A stretch of 64,000 nucleotides of DNA from Dyadobacter chenhuakuii (GCF_023821985.2 NZ_CP098805.1:2046001-2110000), one strand, 5' to 3'. Positions 24,942 through 34,613 are shown, counted from the stretch's first letter. The notes: a model not told the origin generated them from the sequence alone. Translations and numbers: made by a program.

Positions 24942-27074
24942 TTATGCATGGCCGATAACAGGAAAGTATAGTTTGAACGACGCGCCGTGTCCCCGGCTGC
25001 TCGTCGCCATGATCGCCCCGCCATGGTTCTCCGTTACTTTTGCACAAATAGCTAAACCTATACCCGTTCCGGCAAATTCGTTTTTACCATGCAACCGTTG
25101 GAAAACCTGGAATATGCGTTCCTGGTACTGCTCATCGAAACCAATACCATTATCGGTAACTTCAATCTGGTAATAAAAATCCGTCCGTCGGGCAGGTTTG
25201 ACAGAAGGCGGTAAATCGGTCGAGGAAAGTTTGGCAGACTTAATCTGCACCATAGGAGCCACATTGGCTTGCCGGAATTTGAGGGCGTTGCTCAGTAGGT
25301 TTTGAAATAGTTGTCCCAATTGTAAACGATTCCCGTAGATCACGGGCAGCTCATCTATTTGAACGATGGCACCGGTTTCAAGAATGGTCAGTTCAAAGTC
25401 TGGCAAAATGCCTTTAATAATGGCTTGAAGCGATATCTCCTGGTTGTCACTGCCCTGGCTTGTAAGGCTTGAAAAACTCAAAAGGTCTTCGATGAGCGTA
25501 GACATCCGGCTTGCTGCTGCCCGCATTCGCTCCAGATAGTTTAAACCATTACCAATTTCGGCTCCGTACTGTCTGTGAAGCAGGTCCCCGAACTGTTGGA
25601 TCTTACGAAGGGGCTCCTGTAAGTCGTGACTGGCGACATAGGCAAACTGCTGCAAATTTTCGTTCGAGCGGATAAACAATTGGTTAGCTTTTTCAAGCTC
25701 CTCATTGATAGCAATATACTCCTCGTTCTGGGCTGCCAATTCTTCATTGGCTGCGGCCAGCTCCTTTGTCCGTAATTCCACGAGGCCTTCAAGCTGTTGC
25801 TGCTGTTGCCTTTCTGCCGTAACATCCTGGGCCGATCCTACCAATTTGTAGGCGACTCCCTGGTTATCGTAGATGACTTTACCTCTTGCATGCACGATCC
25901 GCTGCACATCCGACTTATAGGCGATCAACCGGTATTCAGCGTCGTAAATCCCATCGGATCCGGGCAGAAGGGCCTGTGCAATGGCGGAATTTACCCGGTC
26001 ACGGTCCTGCGGGTGAATGGGTTCGTATACCTGATCCAGTGGCATCTGCTGATCGCCAAAGCCAAACCAGTTTTGAATATTTCGTGAATAGGTCACTTTA
26101 CCGGTAGGAATATCCAGTTCCCAAGACCCGAGTTCGGCTAGCTCGATGGCACCGCGGAGGCTGGCTTCGGCATGCCGGAGGTCTTGTTGGATCACTACCA
26201 GGTCGGTCACGTCGGCGGCGGTGTTCATTACACCGTAAATCCGGCCGTCCGAATCGCGAAGCGGGGTGAATGTATAGTTGAAATAAAAGAGTTTTAAATG
26301 CCCGTCAATCATGAGATCAACCCGCTGATTTTTGGCCTCGTATGCTTTTCCCGTAGTGTAAACGGAGTCGAGCTGCTCATAAATCCCCGTCCCGGCCAGT
26401 TCTGGCAGAATTTCAGCATAACAGTTACCAATGATATCATTCCCTTTGCCCCAAACATCAATGATAGCCTGATTCACCAGTTCAATCCGCATCTCCCGGC
26501 CCACGTACACGCCAATCGGGAATGGTGCACTTTCTACCAGATTCCGCAAGCGGGCCGCGCTTTTTTCCAGGTCTGAATGCTGCAACTGCCGGGTGCCGAC
26601 AGCAGAACCGTCTGGTAAGCAGGTTATTAAAACACCATTTAAAGAATAATCATCATCCATGAGAGGGCTGACGCTGCACTTTAAACCGATTCGTTCGGAG
26701 CCTGCGTGTGCAGCCAGATGGAGGTCTTGATCTGGCAGGTTAACCGCATCAGAGCCAGCCATTACTGAGGATACTACGGAGCCAAGGGATGTCCAGAATG
26801 CAATATTTTTATCCAAAGACCTGCCAAACCAGGATTTCTCCTCACCGCTGCCAAGATATGCCTGAAATGCATCATTGTACAAAGTGACAAGTTCCGGGCC
26901 CCAGCATATGAGCATTGGAACACGGGCGCTCAACATCATCTGGACAAGTGTACAAAGGCTCTTTGGCCAATGATTTGGTGTGCCGATTGGCGAATCAGAC
27001 CAATCAAACTTTCGGGCAAATTCGCCCATTTGTCCCCCACCCTTTAAAAACCGGAAATCGTAATTACTATTCAA
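24942..27074 (-). CDS. PAS-domain sensor histidine kinase (soluble)
   Basis: About 710 residues without a membrane segment. The order is: an N-terminal PAS/GAF-like region (RKFDWSDSPIGTPNHWPKSL; about residues 15-140), PAS 2 with a PAC motif (about 180-300), PAS 3 (about 310-425), a Glu/Gln-rich coiled coil (ELAAANEELAAQNEEYIAIN), HisKA (ASHDLQEPLRKIQQFGDLL) and HATPase (NLLSNALKFRQ; EVTDNGIGFDEQ; GTGIGLAICAKV). It resembles bacteriophytochrome-like kinases. No receiver is fused or adjacent, so its partner lies elsewhere. The start is TTG at 27072-27074, chosen because the family's FL.GGG.MG motif lies upstream of the first ATG at 27029. Confidence 0.9.
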   Translation of the reverse strand: MNSNYDFRFLKGGGQMGEFARKFDWSDSPIGTPNHWPKSLCTLVQMMLSARVPMLICWGPELVTLYNDAFQAYLGSGEEKSWFGRSLDKNIAFWTSLGSVVSSVMAGSDAVNLPDQDLHLAAHAGSERIGLKCSVSPLMDDDYSLNGVLITCLPDGSAVGTRQLQHSDLEKSAARLRNLVESAPFPIGVYVGREMRIELVNQAIIDVWGKGNDIIGNCYAEILPELAGTGIYEQLDSVYTTGKAYEAKNQRVDLMIDGHLKLFYFNYTFTPLRDSDGRIYGVMNTAADVTDLVVIQQDLRHAEASLRGAIELAELGSWELDIPTGKVTYSRNIQNWFGFGDQQMPLDQVYEPIHPQDRDRVNSAIAQALLPGSDGIYDAEYRLIAYKSDVQRIVHARGKVIYDNQGVAYKLVGSAQDVTAERQQQQQLEGLVELRTKELAAANEELAAQNEEYIAINEELEKANQLFIRSNENLQQFAYVASHDLQEPLRKIQQFGDLLHRQYGAEIGNGLNYLERMRAAASRMSTLIEDLLSFSSLTSQGSDNQEISLQAIIKGILPDFELTILETGAIVQIDELPVIYGNRLQLGQLFQNLLSNALKFRQANVAPMVQIKSAKLSSTDLPPSVKPARRTDFYYQIEVTDNGIGFDEQYQERIFQVFQRLHGKNEFAGTGIGLAICAKVTENHGGAIMATSSRGHGASFKLYFPVIGHA

Positions 27075-27191
27075 CCCTGGACAATCGTATTTATCGTTTC
27101 GGAAAGTTAAACAATCTCTGTTTATAATTAAAACCGGGAAGGTGGGTGTAAACTATGCTTCCGTGACGATCCGTGGCTTTATTTTTCCGGA

Positions 27192-27199
27192 TATATTTG
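27192..27199 (+). promoter_or_regulatory. Candidate -7 element (TATATTTG)
   Basis: TATATTTG matches TAnnTTTG about 105 bases upstream of the erythromycin-esterase-like gene. The stretch is A/T-rich and no spaced TTG is present, so this is a weak call. Confidence 0.25.
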
Positions 27200-27304
27200 A
27201 TTTATAATAGTAGTAACTGAAAGTCAACTTATATCAATGCTACCATAAGTATAAAATTCATAATCTTTCTTTAATATGTAGTTTACTTATACAACAGACC
27301 TATT

Positions 27305-28570
27305 ATGATAGCTATCCGATTTTCTGTAACTTTTCTATTGCTGATAGTACTTTCTGTCACTCAGCACGTGCACGGCCAGGATAAGAGTCTCTCAGAGCAC
27401 ATTAAGCGTGTTGCGATCGTTCTTGACTCATCAACTTTATCAAGTTATGCGCCCTTCGATCTGGGATTTGGGATTAATCCGGAATTTAAAGTAATGGGGA
27501 TCGGCGAACAGTCGCACGGTACTTCTGAGTTTTTTAAGACGAGGATTTCTTTGATCAATTCGCTGGTCAAATCAAGCGGAGTAACCAAAATAGGGCTCGA
27601 AGCACCATTCGCAGAAGTGGAAAACCTGAATGCGTATGTTTTGGAAGGGAAAGGAGACCTTCCGCAAATTCTAAAATCTTTCAGATTGTTTAACTATGAA
27701 TGCAAGGAATTTGTGGATTTGGCAGAGAACGTGAAACACTTAAACAAATCTCTGAAAAGCCCGCTGACTTTCTTTGGCATCGATATGCAAACTCCGTTTC
27801 AGGCATTGCAAAATATAGCAGAATCTTGTAATGCAAATGGCAACGCCACTTCGGATTCGATTAGCAAGATCACAGAATACTATAAGCTTTTAGACAATGA
27901 GATGTACAACCACATGTTCAATAAGCAGGATTTTGCTGAGCTCTCAACATTAAGCAATCAAATATTTAACACCTTAACCAAAGACAAGGCCGCTTGCCTT
28001 CAGAAGGATATTATTCTCAAAAGCATAGCTAGTTACAAGCAGTTCCTAATGCTCAACAATCCGGAAAACGACTTCCAGGCGCAGTCGACATTGCGGGATT
28101 CGCTGATGGCTGAAAATGTTCTCAATGCATTAAAACCCGGTCAAAAGATGATCGTTCTGGCGCATAATGGTCACGTACAAAGGACGCCAAATACCTATTC
28201 AAAAAGTATGGGATACTTTTTATCTCAGAAACTTGGCACTCAATACCAATGTATGGCAATGACAACGTCCACCGGATATTATACCGCGTTCACGCCCGCA
28301 GCCGGGAAGGTTACAGACAAAAATCCAATCCCTGATGCGAAGGTCGGCACTTTCGAACATGAGTTTTCTAAAATCCGAAAATCAGTGTTTTTCTTTAACA
28401 CATCAATGGTCAAAAAGCAGCATGGCAGTGGGACTTTGCCAGATAAATACAAATTGCTCCCATTTGGTGTAACAAACCAGCCATTTGTAAGCGGAAATCT
28501 GCTGGACGACTTCAACTACGTACTTCACATTGAGAAGACTTTTGGAAACCAAAGTTTTTACCTAAAATAA
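27305..28570 (+). CDS. Erythromycin esterase family protein
   Basis: 421 residues with a signal peptide (FSVTFLLLIVLSVTQHVHG). The catalytic set of the EreA fold is present: VMGIGEQSHGTSEFFKTR (first Glu/His), IGLEAPFAEVENLNAYV (second Glu), FFGIDMQ and MIVLAHNGHVQRTPNTY (C-terminal His). Known EreA/EreB enzymes hydrolyse the macrolide lactone, but the wider family is abundant in environmental Bacteroidota and most members have unknown substrates. A periplasmic hydrolase is the safest reading. It is a single gene convergent with the DUF3253 gene. Confidence 0.88.
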   Translation: MIAIRFSVTFLLLIVLSVTQHVHGQDKSLSEHIKRVAIVLDSSTLSSYAPFDLGFGINPEFKVMGIGEQSHGTSEFFKTRISLINSLVKSSGVTKIGLEAPFAEVENLNAYVLEGKGDLPQILKSFRLFNYECKEFVDLAENVKHLNKSLKSPLTFFGIDMQTPFQALQNIAESCNANGNATSDSISKITEYYKLLDNEMYNHMFNKQDFAELSTLSNQIFNTLTKDKAACLQKDIILKSIASYKQFLMLNNPENDFQAQSTLRDSLMAENVLNALKPGQKMIVLAHNGHVQRTPNTYSKSMGYFLSQKLGTQYQCMAMTTSTGYYTAFTPAAGKVTDKNPIPDAKVGTFEHEFSKIRKSVFFFNTSMVKKQHGSGTLPDKYKLLPFGVTNQPFVSGNLLDDFNYVLHIEKTFGNQSFYLK

Positions 28571-28580
28571 GGGTAGGAAA

Positions 28581-28823
28581 TTAAATTCTAATGCGGACCG
28601 GCCCCTTAATATCATGGACATCAACCGGCACTCCCTTTTGTGTTATCATTACGCTGCCTTTTTTGTGTAGGTCAATAGCTACCCCGAGTACATCTTTCAT
28701 ATACTTCCGCCAGTCGTCGGGAAACAGCTTACGCGCGATTTCTGAGGGGCACGTACTTTTCTCAGCACCACGGTCAATGGCAGTAGACAGGATGGTTTCG
28801 GCTATTTTCTCGTAATGCTGCAT
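28581..28823 (-). CDS. DUF3253 domain-containing protein
   Basis: 80 residues from the ATG at 28821-28823: KIAETILSTAIDRGAEKSTC PSEIARKLFPDDWRKYMKDV and IDLHKKGSVMITQKGVPVDV HDIKGPVRIR. This is the DUF3253 fold, a small winged-helix-like domain with the conserved 'PSE.AR' and 'I.Q.G..VD......GP.R.R' motifs. The frame is open further upstream to 28958 but that part reads as a different protein (see the surface-repeat fragment), so the ATG at 28823 is preferred. Confidence 0.85.
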   Translation of the reverse strand: MQHYEKIAETILSTAIDRGAEKSTCPSEIARKLFPDDWRKYMKDVLGVAIDLHKKGSVMITQKGVPVDVHDIKGPVRIRI

Positions 28824-28865
28824 GCGTATGCTGCGTAAATAGGTTTGCAGAAATACTATAAACAT

Positions 28866-28964
28866 CGGACCAGTTGTGGGCGCGTTAGTCCCACTGCACC
28901 AGGTCGCAGCACCTCCATCCTTTATTGAACCATTATCCCAATTCGTGCTGGTAACCACATAATT
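28866..28964 (-). pseudogene. Fragment of a large surface-repeat protein
   Basis: Upstream of and in frame with the DUF3253 gene the reverse strand reads NYVVTSTNWDNGSIKDGGAA then TWCSGTNAPTTGP. This looks like one unit of the tandem repeat found in very long surface proteins ('NYVV.SP.WDNG...DAGA.TW..G..G..G', which I recall as DUF5650). Only one unit is present, preceded by a stop codon at 28965-28967 and lacking any start. It seems to be debris of a former adhesin-type gene. The identification is from memory of the motif. Confidence 0.45.
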
Positions 28965-29000
28965 TCAGTTGGTAAGCGGAATAACAAAGAGGCATAGTGC

Positions 29001-29636
29001 CTAAGTCTCTTTCGTAAAACGCTGATAAACGGAAGTAATTGATACTTGTTTTACCCCATTCTTTGTATACAAATACCGCTTATTGACGATAACCAGCCTG
29101 CCAGCCGGATCTACGGTCACCGACTCGGGTTTTACCCATCGATATGGATTCTCCTGTTCACTTGGCAGCACATTGAGCAATTTGAGATCATCGGAAAAGT
29201 GGAACTGGCGCGCGGTGCCTTGCCGCAAAAAATCCATTCGTAATGATGGGTCATAATTTAAACCCGGACCGCCTGTCCATTCTTCGTTTTCAAGGCGGAT
29301 ATATTGCTCGGGCCAGGACTGACTGAATAGATATGCAGGTTTGGCAGACAATGGATTTTTAGGGTATATACGCACTTCTACGTCAAAATGAAAATTCTTT
29401 TCAGAAGGAAGGATATCAATTTCCTGGAACAAGTCGGTGGAACTTACACCATCCATATTTACATCGACGGCTTCACTACTGACCGAACTGACGATACCAT
29501 ATTTTCCATGGAACTGTTCCTGCAGCGCAGCAACTTTTTGAGTTTCGATAATCTCAGGATCTACCAAAGGATCATCTTTTTTGCAGCCCAACATTACCGC
29601 AAGAAAAATAGGGCAGAGAAGAAGAAGTGTTTTCAT
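29001..29636 (-). CDS. Hypothetical lipoprotein
   Basis: 211 residues with a clear lipobox (FLAVMLGC) followed by KKDDPLVDPEI. The rest looks like an all-beta secreted domain (YGIVSSVSSEAVDVNMDG; FHFDVEVRIYPKNPLSAKPA; VTVDPAGRLVIVNKRYLYTK). I do not recognise a family. It stands alone; about 117 bases upstream is the terminator of the large iron-uptake operon. Confidence 0.7.
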   Translation of the reverse strand: MKTLLLLCPIFLAVMLGCKKDDPLVDPEIIETQKVAALQEQFHGKYGIVSSVSSEAVDVNMDGVSSTDLFQEIDILPSEKNFHFDVEVRIYPKNPLSAKPAYLFSQSWPEQYIRLENEEWTGGPGLNYDPSLRMDFLRQGTARQFHFSDDLKLLNVLPSEQENPYRWVKPESVTVDPAGRLVIVNKRYLYTKNGVKQVSITSVYQRFTKET

Positions 29637-29753
29637 GACTTTGAGTTTTTGTTTGCACAGAAATTTATAAAAAATATCCCTGTAAAGTCAAATGCGGTTA
29701 CAAAATAATTTCTTGGTGTACTATTTAAACCGTGGATCTTTGCATTAACGCAA

Positions 29754-29777
29754 AAAACCCGGCAAATGCCGGGTTTT
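29754..29777. terminator. Intrinsic terminator at the end of the iron-uptake operon
   Basis: AAAACCCGGC - AAAT - GCCGGGTTTT is a perfect 10-bp hairpin with A and T runs on both sides, 16 bases after the stop of the last receptor gene. It can work in either direction. Confidence 0.85.
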
Positions 29778-29793
29778 AGCCTTGAAATTGTAG

Positions 29794-32235
29794 TTATCCC
29801 GCGCTTTTCACATTCTTTTGATCATCATTTTCAACCTTGCGGCTCTTGACAGTCTTGAACATGCTGCCGAACTCCCAGTTGAGCGACAGCCGCACCGAGC
29901 GCATCAGGTAGTGGGAAGCAAGTGTCGATTCAAAATCTGCCGCGCGCGTTACGACCGTTTGACCGATGTAGCCGCCGAACGGGCTTACCGTTGTCAGTGA
30001 GATCGTTAGCTTTTGCGCAGGCAGTTCCTTCTTGGCCGAGAAACTGTAATAGAACCAGTAGCTCTCAAAACCCTGCAATTTCACATTGCGACCGTCGTAA
30101 TTGGCATATGCCTGCACGCTGAAATTGTCCGGTAACTTCCAGCTGCTGTTCACATTCAGGCCCCACGCCCACCCTTCATTCAGGATATTCAGTGCGCCGC
30201 TGCGGTAGCGCGCGCGGCGTACATTGGCATTACTATTGATCTTCCAGCCCGGCATTACGCTAACCGAGGTCGACAAATTCAATCCGTACTGAATGTTCGA
30301 AGCGAGGTTTTGCTTGGAAGTGGTCGTAATGCCACCGGGGCCGATGGTGACGATGCTTTCGATCGAGTTCGTCGTTTCACGGGAAAAGAGCGATGCATTC
30401 AGGAAAAAGTCAGAATCCGTCTGTAATGCGTAGGTAAATTCTACCTGATTTACCTGCTCGGGGCGCAGGTTTGGGTTGCCAATTTCGAGGTTCTTAGGAT
30501 CTTGTGCATTTACATTGGGATTCAGGTCCCAGATCGAGGGCCGCGAAATGCGTTTGGTATAGCTTAATGTCAGGTTGTTATTAGCATTCAGCTTTTTAAA
30601 CAAAGTTGCACTCGGTACGAAATTCCAGAAATCGTTCTTGAAGGTGCTGTTCTGGTTCCGTTGATTTCCTTCGAGGTAAGTCCCTTCCATCCGCGCGCCG
30701 GCGTGTAGCGCCCAGCCGTTTTGCCATTTGAATTTCAATTGAGAATAACCTGCAAATACATTCTGCTTGTAGCTAAAAAGATCTGTGCGGGAGCTTACCG
30801 GGACAAGCTGGCCCGGGTTACTATCACCGCTGGCAGCTACCTGATAATCGCTGCTGTTTTCGCGCAGGATCATTTTCGCGCCGCTTTCCCAGGCATTTTT
30901 ATAACTGTTTCCAAAGGGAAAAATGTAGTCCGTTTGCACCGTCCATTCGCGGTTGAGATTTTTATTGTCGTTGATCTCGCGGTATAACAATGCATTGTCC
31001 GGATCGCGCTGCATGGCGTCATAATTGAAACCATCAGACGAGCGGTTGTGCTGCGCCATAATATAAAGCTCCTCCCCCGGCTTCCTGAATTTTTTGGTAT
31101 AACCCAGATTTAAATCAACACCTAATGTCGGTGAGCGTGTTATTACATTCTGACGAAAATCTTCCAGCAAAGTTTCGTTGGCAGAAAAGCGCTGGTTATG
31201 CTGCGCGCTGTTATCGGGCCATTTCCCAAACCAGGCATTGACTGAAAAATTGAATATACTGGCAGAATCCGGCGCAAACTCAATCTGCACATCGCCCGAC
31301 CCGTGCGGCTTGGTATTGTCGCGTACTATATGCTGTTGTACCATTCCCGTTTTCTCGCCATTCTCAAAAGTCAGGCGGTTCAGCGCAGTTTCTTCCCGGT
31401 TCCGGAAACTGTGTGCGTGCAGAGTGGTATTGATATTCCATTTTTCACGGCTGATCGATAGACGCGGATTCAGCGCCTGTTCAAGATTTCCGGCCACAAC
31501 CTCCACTGTTCCGCTCACATTCTGCTGGCCTTTTTTTGTTATAATGTTGATCACACCTGCGGCACCTTCTGCATCATAACGCGCAGATGGACTGGTAATT
31601 ACTTCCACTGCTTTGATGGAATTAGCAGGCATCATGTTCAATGCATCCGCCGCGGACCGCGCCATTTGGCCGGAGTATTTTCCATTGATTAAAATGCGCA
31701 AATTGCTATTTCCGCGCATGGTAACATTACCCGCCGCATCGACATTCAATACAGGTGCTTTGCGAAGTACATCGGCCGCGGTGCCACCCTGGTTGCTGAT
31801 GTCTTTTTCTGCATTATAAACCAGCATCCCCGGCTGCTGCTCCACAAGCGCGCGCGTGCCGGTGACATTCACGGCATTCAGCTGCGTTACTTCGGGTTTG
31901 AGATAAATGTTGCCGGCATCGAACACGGGTGATTTTGAGGAAATATTAAATGCTAAGTTTTTTTGGGCATAACCCATGAAGGACAAGTTTAGAAAATAGC
32001 TGCCTGCTTTGATATCAGGAGATTTAAACAAACCATTTTCATCAGAATAAGTCAAGGCAACTACCTTTTTCTCACTATCCAGAATTCCAATTGTAGCGAA
32101 TTCGACAGGCTTCCTGCTGACAGAATCGGTGATGACACCTTTGACCAGGTAAGCCGGTCCATTCTGCGTCTGGGCTTTTAAAATGTTGATGAAGCAAAAA
32201 AGAAATGCTGTGAGCAGCAAAAGTTTACGAATCAT
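29794..32235 (-). CDS. Outer membrane beta-barrel receptor (carboxypeptidase-regulatory plus OMP_b-brl_3 type)
   Basis: 813 residues. A signal peptide (LLLLTAFLFCFINILKAQ) is followed by a carboxypeptidase-regulatory-like domain (YLVKGVITDSVSRKPVEFAT; about residues 28-110), a TonB-receptor plug (TAADVLRKAPVLNVDAAGNV; EVITSPSARYDAEGAAGVIN) and a long barrel of the OMP_b-brl_3 type with NPNLRPEQVNQVEFTY. There is no STN domain. It is the last gene of the sigma-headed operon and overlaps the PepSY gene by 11 bases, which ties it to the same transcript. It probably imports a metal chelate or another ligand with TonB energy. Confidence 0.85.
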   Translation of the reverse strand: MIRKLLLLTAFLFCFINILKAQTQNGPAYLVKGVITDSVSRKPVEFATIGILDSEKKVVALTYSDENGLFKSPDIKAGSYFLNLSFMGYAQKNLAFNISSKSPVFDAGNIYLKPEVTQLNAVNVTGTRALVEQQPGMLVYNAEKDISNQGGTAADVLRKAPVLNVDAAGNVTMRGNSNLRILINGKYSGQMARSAADALNMMPANSIKAVEVITSPSARYDAEGAAGVINIITKKGQQNVSGTVEVVAGNLEQALNPRLSISREKWNINTTLHAHSFRNREETALNRLTFENGEKTGMVQQHIVRDNTKPHGSGDVQIEFAPDSASIFNFSVNAWFGKWPDNSAQHNQRFSANETLLEDFRQNVITRSPTLGVDLNLGYTKKFRKPGEELYIMAQHNRSSDGFNYDAMQRDPDNALLYREINDNKNLNREWTVQTDYIFPFGNSYKNAWESGAKMILRENSSDYQVAASGDSNPGQLVPVSSRTDLFSYKQNVFAGYSQLKFKWQNGWALHAGARMEGTYLEGNQRNQNSTFKNDFWNFVPSATLFKKLNANNNLTLSYTKRISRPSIWDLNPNVNAQDPKNLEIGNPNLRPEQVNQVEFTYALQTDSDFFLNASLFSRETTNSIESIVTIGPGGITTTSKQNLASNIQYGLNLSTSVSVMPGWKINSNANVRRARYRSGALNILNEGWAWGLNVNSSWKLPDNFSVQAYANYDGRNVKLQGFESYWFYYSFSAKKELPAQKLTISLTTVSPFGGYIGQTVVTRAADFESTLASHYLMRSVRLSLNWEFGSMFKTVKSRKVENDDQKNVKSAG

Positions 32236-33355
32236 AATGCAATGGAATTAGGCGCTTGACACGCTTGGTTTTTTTTCGCTTACCCCACCATACAAAAAAT
32301 CCGGTGACGGGAAGGCTGGCACAAACGAGGCTTGCGATGAAATAGATAATCTTTGTAGGCATATTCCCGATCGCGCCTACATGCAATCCGTAGTTGTTGC
32401 GCCTGAGCCAGTCAGCAAATTTCAGGTTGTCGACCTGTACGGCTGACGAGGGAAGCGCTGCGAGCGTGTACTGGTCCAGATAAACGTCCCGCCAGGCACC
32501 GCGGTCCATGTCCGTGCAGATGTAAATCGCATCTTTCGGCTCGTCGGGAAAGCCGACAATGATTGCGTCTTTGTTATAAACCGCAATTTCTTCCAACCCT
32601 TTCCTGAAAGCCCGGTCGACAGCAGGGATACTATCCGGCGTGATGATCTGCGTCGTATCGGAAAAGCTGCTGATTCTTTTTGCCGGCTCGCTGCCCCCCG
32701 ACGCCAGCCAGTAAACGCCATCATTGATCCACGCAAAACCCATGATCAGTCCTGTTAATATCAGGATCATCGCCAAAATAAGCGAATAAAACCCCAGCAC
32801 ATTGTGCAGATCATAGTTTACGCGTCTGAATTTAGCTTTCCACTTAATGCTGAACGCCTTTTTCTTTTCGCTTTTCGTCCATTTTTTTGGCCACCACAAA
32901 ATGAGTCCGGTCACCAGTAAAATGAAGAAAATCAGCGTAGCCCAAGCCACAATCTGATGCCCGACTTCTCCTTCAATCCAAACTCCTACGTGCCCGTCGA
33001 GAATAAAGTGAAAGAAATCATCTCCTGCCACAATGGCCTGCACCTCGGCCGTGTACGGGTTAACAAAAACCATCGAATCGGCATCAATCGTCACCTTCGC
33101 GGCCTGCTCGTGCCCATAGTACCAGATACTGTGCGTTTCTCGCCCGGGAAGTGCCGTTTTCAACCGCCCGGCAATCTGCGACGGCGGGAGATAGGCTTCA
33201 TTATTAACCCGCTTCGCATGGGACCACGGGCGGGTCAGCGACTTTAATTCCTGCTCGAAAACCAGCACACAGCCGGTAATGGAGACGATAAAAACGACAA
33301 TCCCGGAGGCAAGGCCCAGCCACAGATGCAGCCAGGCATTTATTTTTTTAAGCAT
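32225..33355 (-). CDS. PepSY-associated transmembrane protein
   Basis: 376 residues. Four transmembrane helices frame periplasmic PepSY-like parts: WLHLWLGLASGIVVFIVSIT GCVLVFEQEL at the start, WATLIFFILLVTGLILWWPKKW, then DLHNVLGFYSLILAMILILT and the closing ASLVCASLPVTGFFVWWGKR. The conserved His residues in H.W.G and DLHN.LG are the usual PepSY_TM positions. Members (FsrB/PiuB-like) occur beside siderophore receptors and are thought to act in ferric-siderophore reduction at the inner membrane. It overlaps its upstream neighbour by one base (TAATG), which indicates translational coupling. Confidence 0.9.
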   Translation of the reverse strand: MLKKINAWLHLWLGLASGIVVFIVSITGCVLVFEQELKSLTRPWSHAKRVNNEAYLPPSQIAGRLKTALPGRETHSIWYYGHEQAAKVTIDADSMVFVNPYTAEVQAIVAGDDFFHFILDGHVGVWIEGEVGHQIVAWATLIFFILLVTGLILWWPKKWTKSEKKKAFSIKWKAKFRRVNYDLHNVLGFYSLILAMILILTGLIMGFAWINDGVYWLASGGSEPAKRISSFSDTTQIITPDSIPAVDRAFRKGLEEIAVYNKDAIIVGFPDEPKDAIYICTDMDRGAWRDVYLDQYTLAALPSSAVQVDNLKFADWLRRNNYGLHVGAIGNMPTKIIYFIASLVCASLPVTGFFVWWGKRKKTKRVKRLIPLHYDS

Positions 33356-34581
33356 TACTTCGTCTTTTCCAGCCTGAGTATATAATCAATCCCCCCAACA
33401 AACTCCGCCCCCGGTGTCAGCTTTTCGGTAGCAGTGTCGTATTCCCATATGTAATCTTTATCCGCAGCATTTACCGCGATGTAAACCTTGTCATCTTCAA
33501 GCACGACGGCATTTACCATACGTTCGCCTTTGTCGGCGGGCAGGTCGAGCTTTTTCAGGAAAGTGCCGTTTTTAGCATCAATGATCGAAAATGAATGTTC
33601 GGCGTCAATGCTTTCGCCGGCTACACGGGTGCGGACGATGGCTTTGCCATTGCCGATGTACCACATCGCTGCGCCCATTCCATTGCTGGTTTTGGCTGAA
33701 AAATCGAGGTAATAAGAGTTATCGAGCGTGGTTGCACCTTTTTTAATGCGGTATACAGCCGAATGCGATTTGTAATCGTAGTTATAGACCGGATCAGTGA
33801 TGAAATAAATGTCGCCGCTTTCGTCCTGGAACGATACCGGCGCGTACACAATCGGGCCGCCCGGTACGGAGGAACGGGATTCGAAAATGTTGCTTTCCAC
33901 CGCCATGTCGGAAGCGTTCACAACAGCTACATTGAAGTTCTGAATACTTTCTACAACCGGCCATTTGGAGAAATCGGAAGTTGCGAAGCTGTAACCTACA
34001 AAAATTTTCCCGTCGCGGTATTCAGCAAAACCAATTGCGAAGCCGTCCATCGTTTTGCTTGGGAAAGCCTGGAATGCAAGTTTTCCCAAGGTTACCGACA
34101 TATCCGCCACTTTGACGATCGCATAACGCGCCTCATTTACCCCAGCCGCATTTTCGCCTGAACCGAAAACGACCAATGTAGCATCGTCGATCCATACAAA
34201 AGAGCTCCAATCCAGGTGCGTGAAAGGCACTTCTTTGTCAACTACCAGTGCGCCTTTTTCAACATGATATTTACCAAAACGGCCACTGCCTGCATTAGCA
34301 TGATAATAAAATCCGTCACGTTGGATAATGTCCTGCGCATACACTTTGCCCGTCATTTCGGCGCCATTGCCTTGCAGGCTGATCTGTCCCGAAGTCAGGG
34401 AAGGCACGTCGGCAATGTAGTAGGCTGTGTTCGGCCAGCTGCCTACGCAGACCACTGCCGAATATTTGCCCGACTCTTCCACAGGCGCATTCCCGCCTGG
34501 GTCGTCGCTGCAACCGTTTAATACGAACGCGGCCAAAGCCACCATTAATGTTTTTACAGGGAGGTTGAAAAATTTGCTCAT
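33355..34581 (-). CDS. DUF4374 domain-containing lipoprotein (downstream copy)
   Basis: 408 residues. The signal peptide ends in a lipobox (AAFVLNGC) followed by SDDPGGNAPVEE. The rest is a seven-bladed-propeller-like beta protein with the DUF4374 features: YSAVVCVGSWPNTAYYIADV near the start, FLKKLDLPADKGERMVNAVV, and the terminal IWEYDTATEKLTPGAEFVGG IDYILRLEK. The family is found beside TonB receptors in Bacteroidota iron loci; its biochemical role is unknown. A paralogue lies on the other side of the receptor gene. Confidence 0.88.
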   Translation of the reverse strand: MSKFFNLPVKTLMVALAAFVLNGCSDDPGGNAPVEESGKYSAVVCVGSWPNTAYYIADVPSLTSGQISLQGNGAEMTGKVYAQDIIQRDGFYYHANAGSGRFGKYHVEKGALVVDKEVPFTHLDWSSFVWIDDATLVVFGSGENAAGVNEARYAIVKVADMSVTLGKLAFQAFPSKTMDGFAIGFAEYRDGKIFVGYSFATSDFSKWPVVESIQNFNVAVVNASDMAVESNIFESRSSVPGGPIVYAPVSFQDESGDIYFITDPVYNYDYKSHSAVYRIKKGATTLDNSYYLDFSAKTSNGMGAAMWYIGNGKAIVRTRVAGESIDAEHSFSIIDAKNGTFLKKLDLPADKGERMVNAVVLEDDKVYIAVNAADKDYIWEYDTATEKLTPGAEFVGGIDYILRLEKTK

Positions 34582-34613
34582 TGGATTAGGTTATTGAAAG
34601 TTAGTTGGTGTTT

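Noticed and set aside
27305..28570. A macrolide-resistance gene
   Set aside because: The fold matches, but environmental members of the family are common with unknown substrates and there is no resistance or mobility context here.
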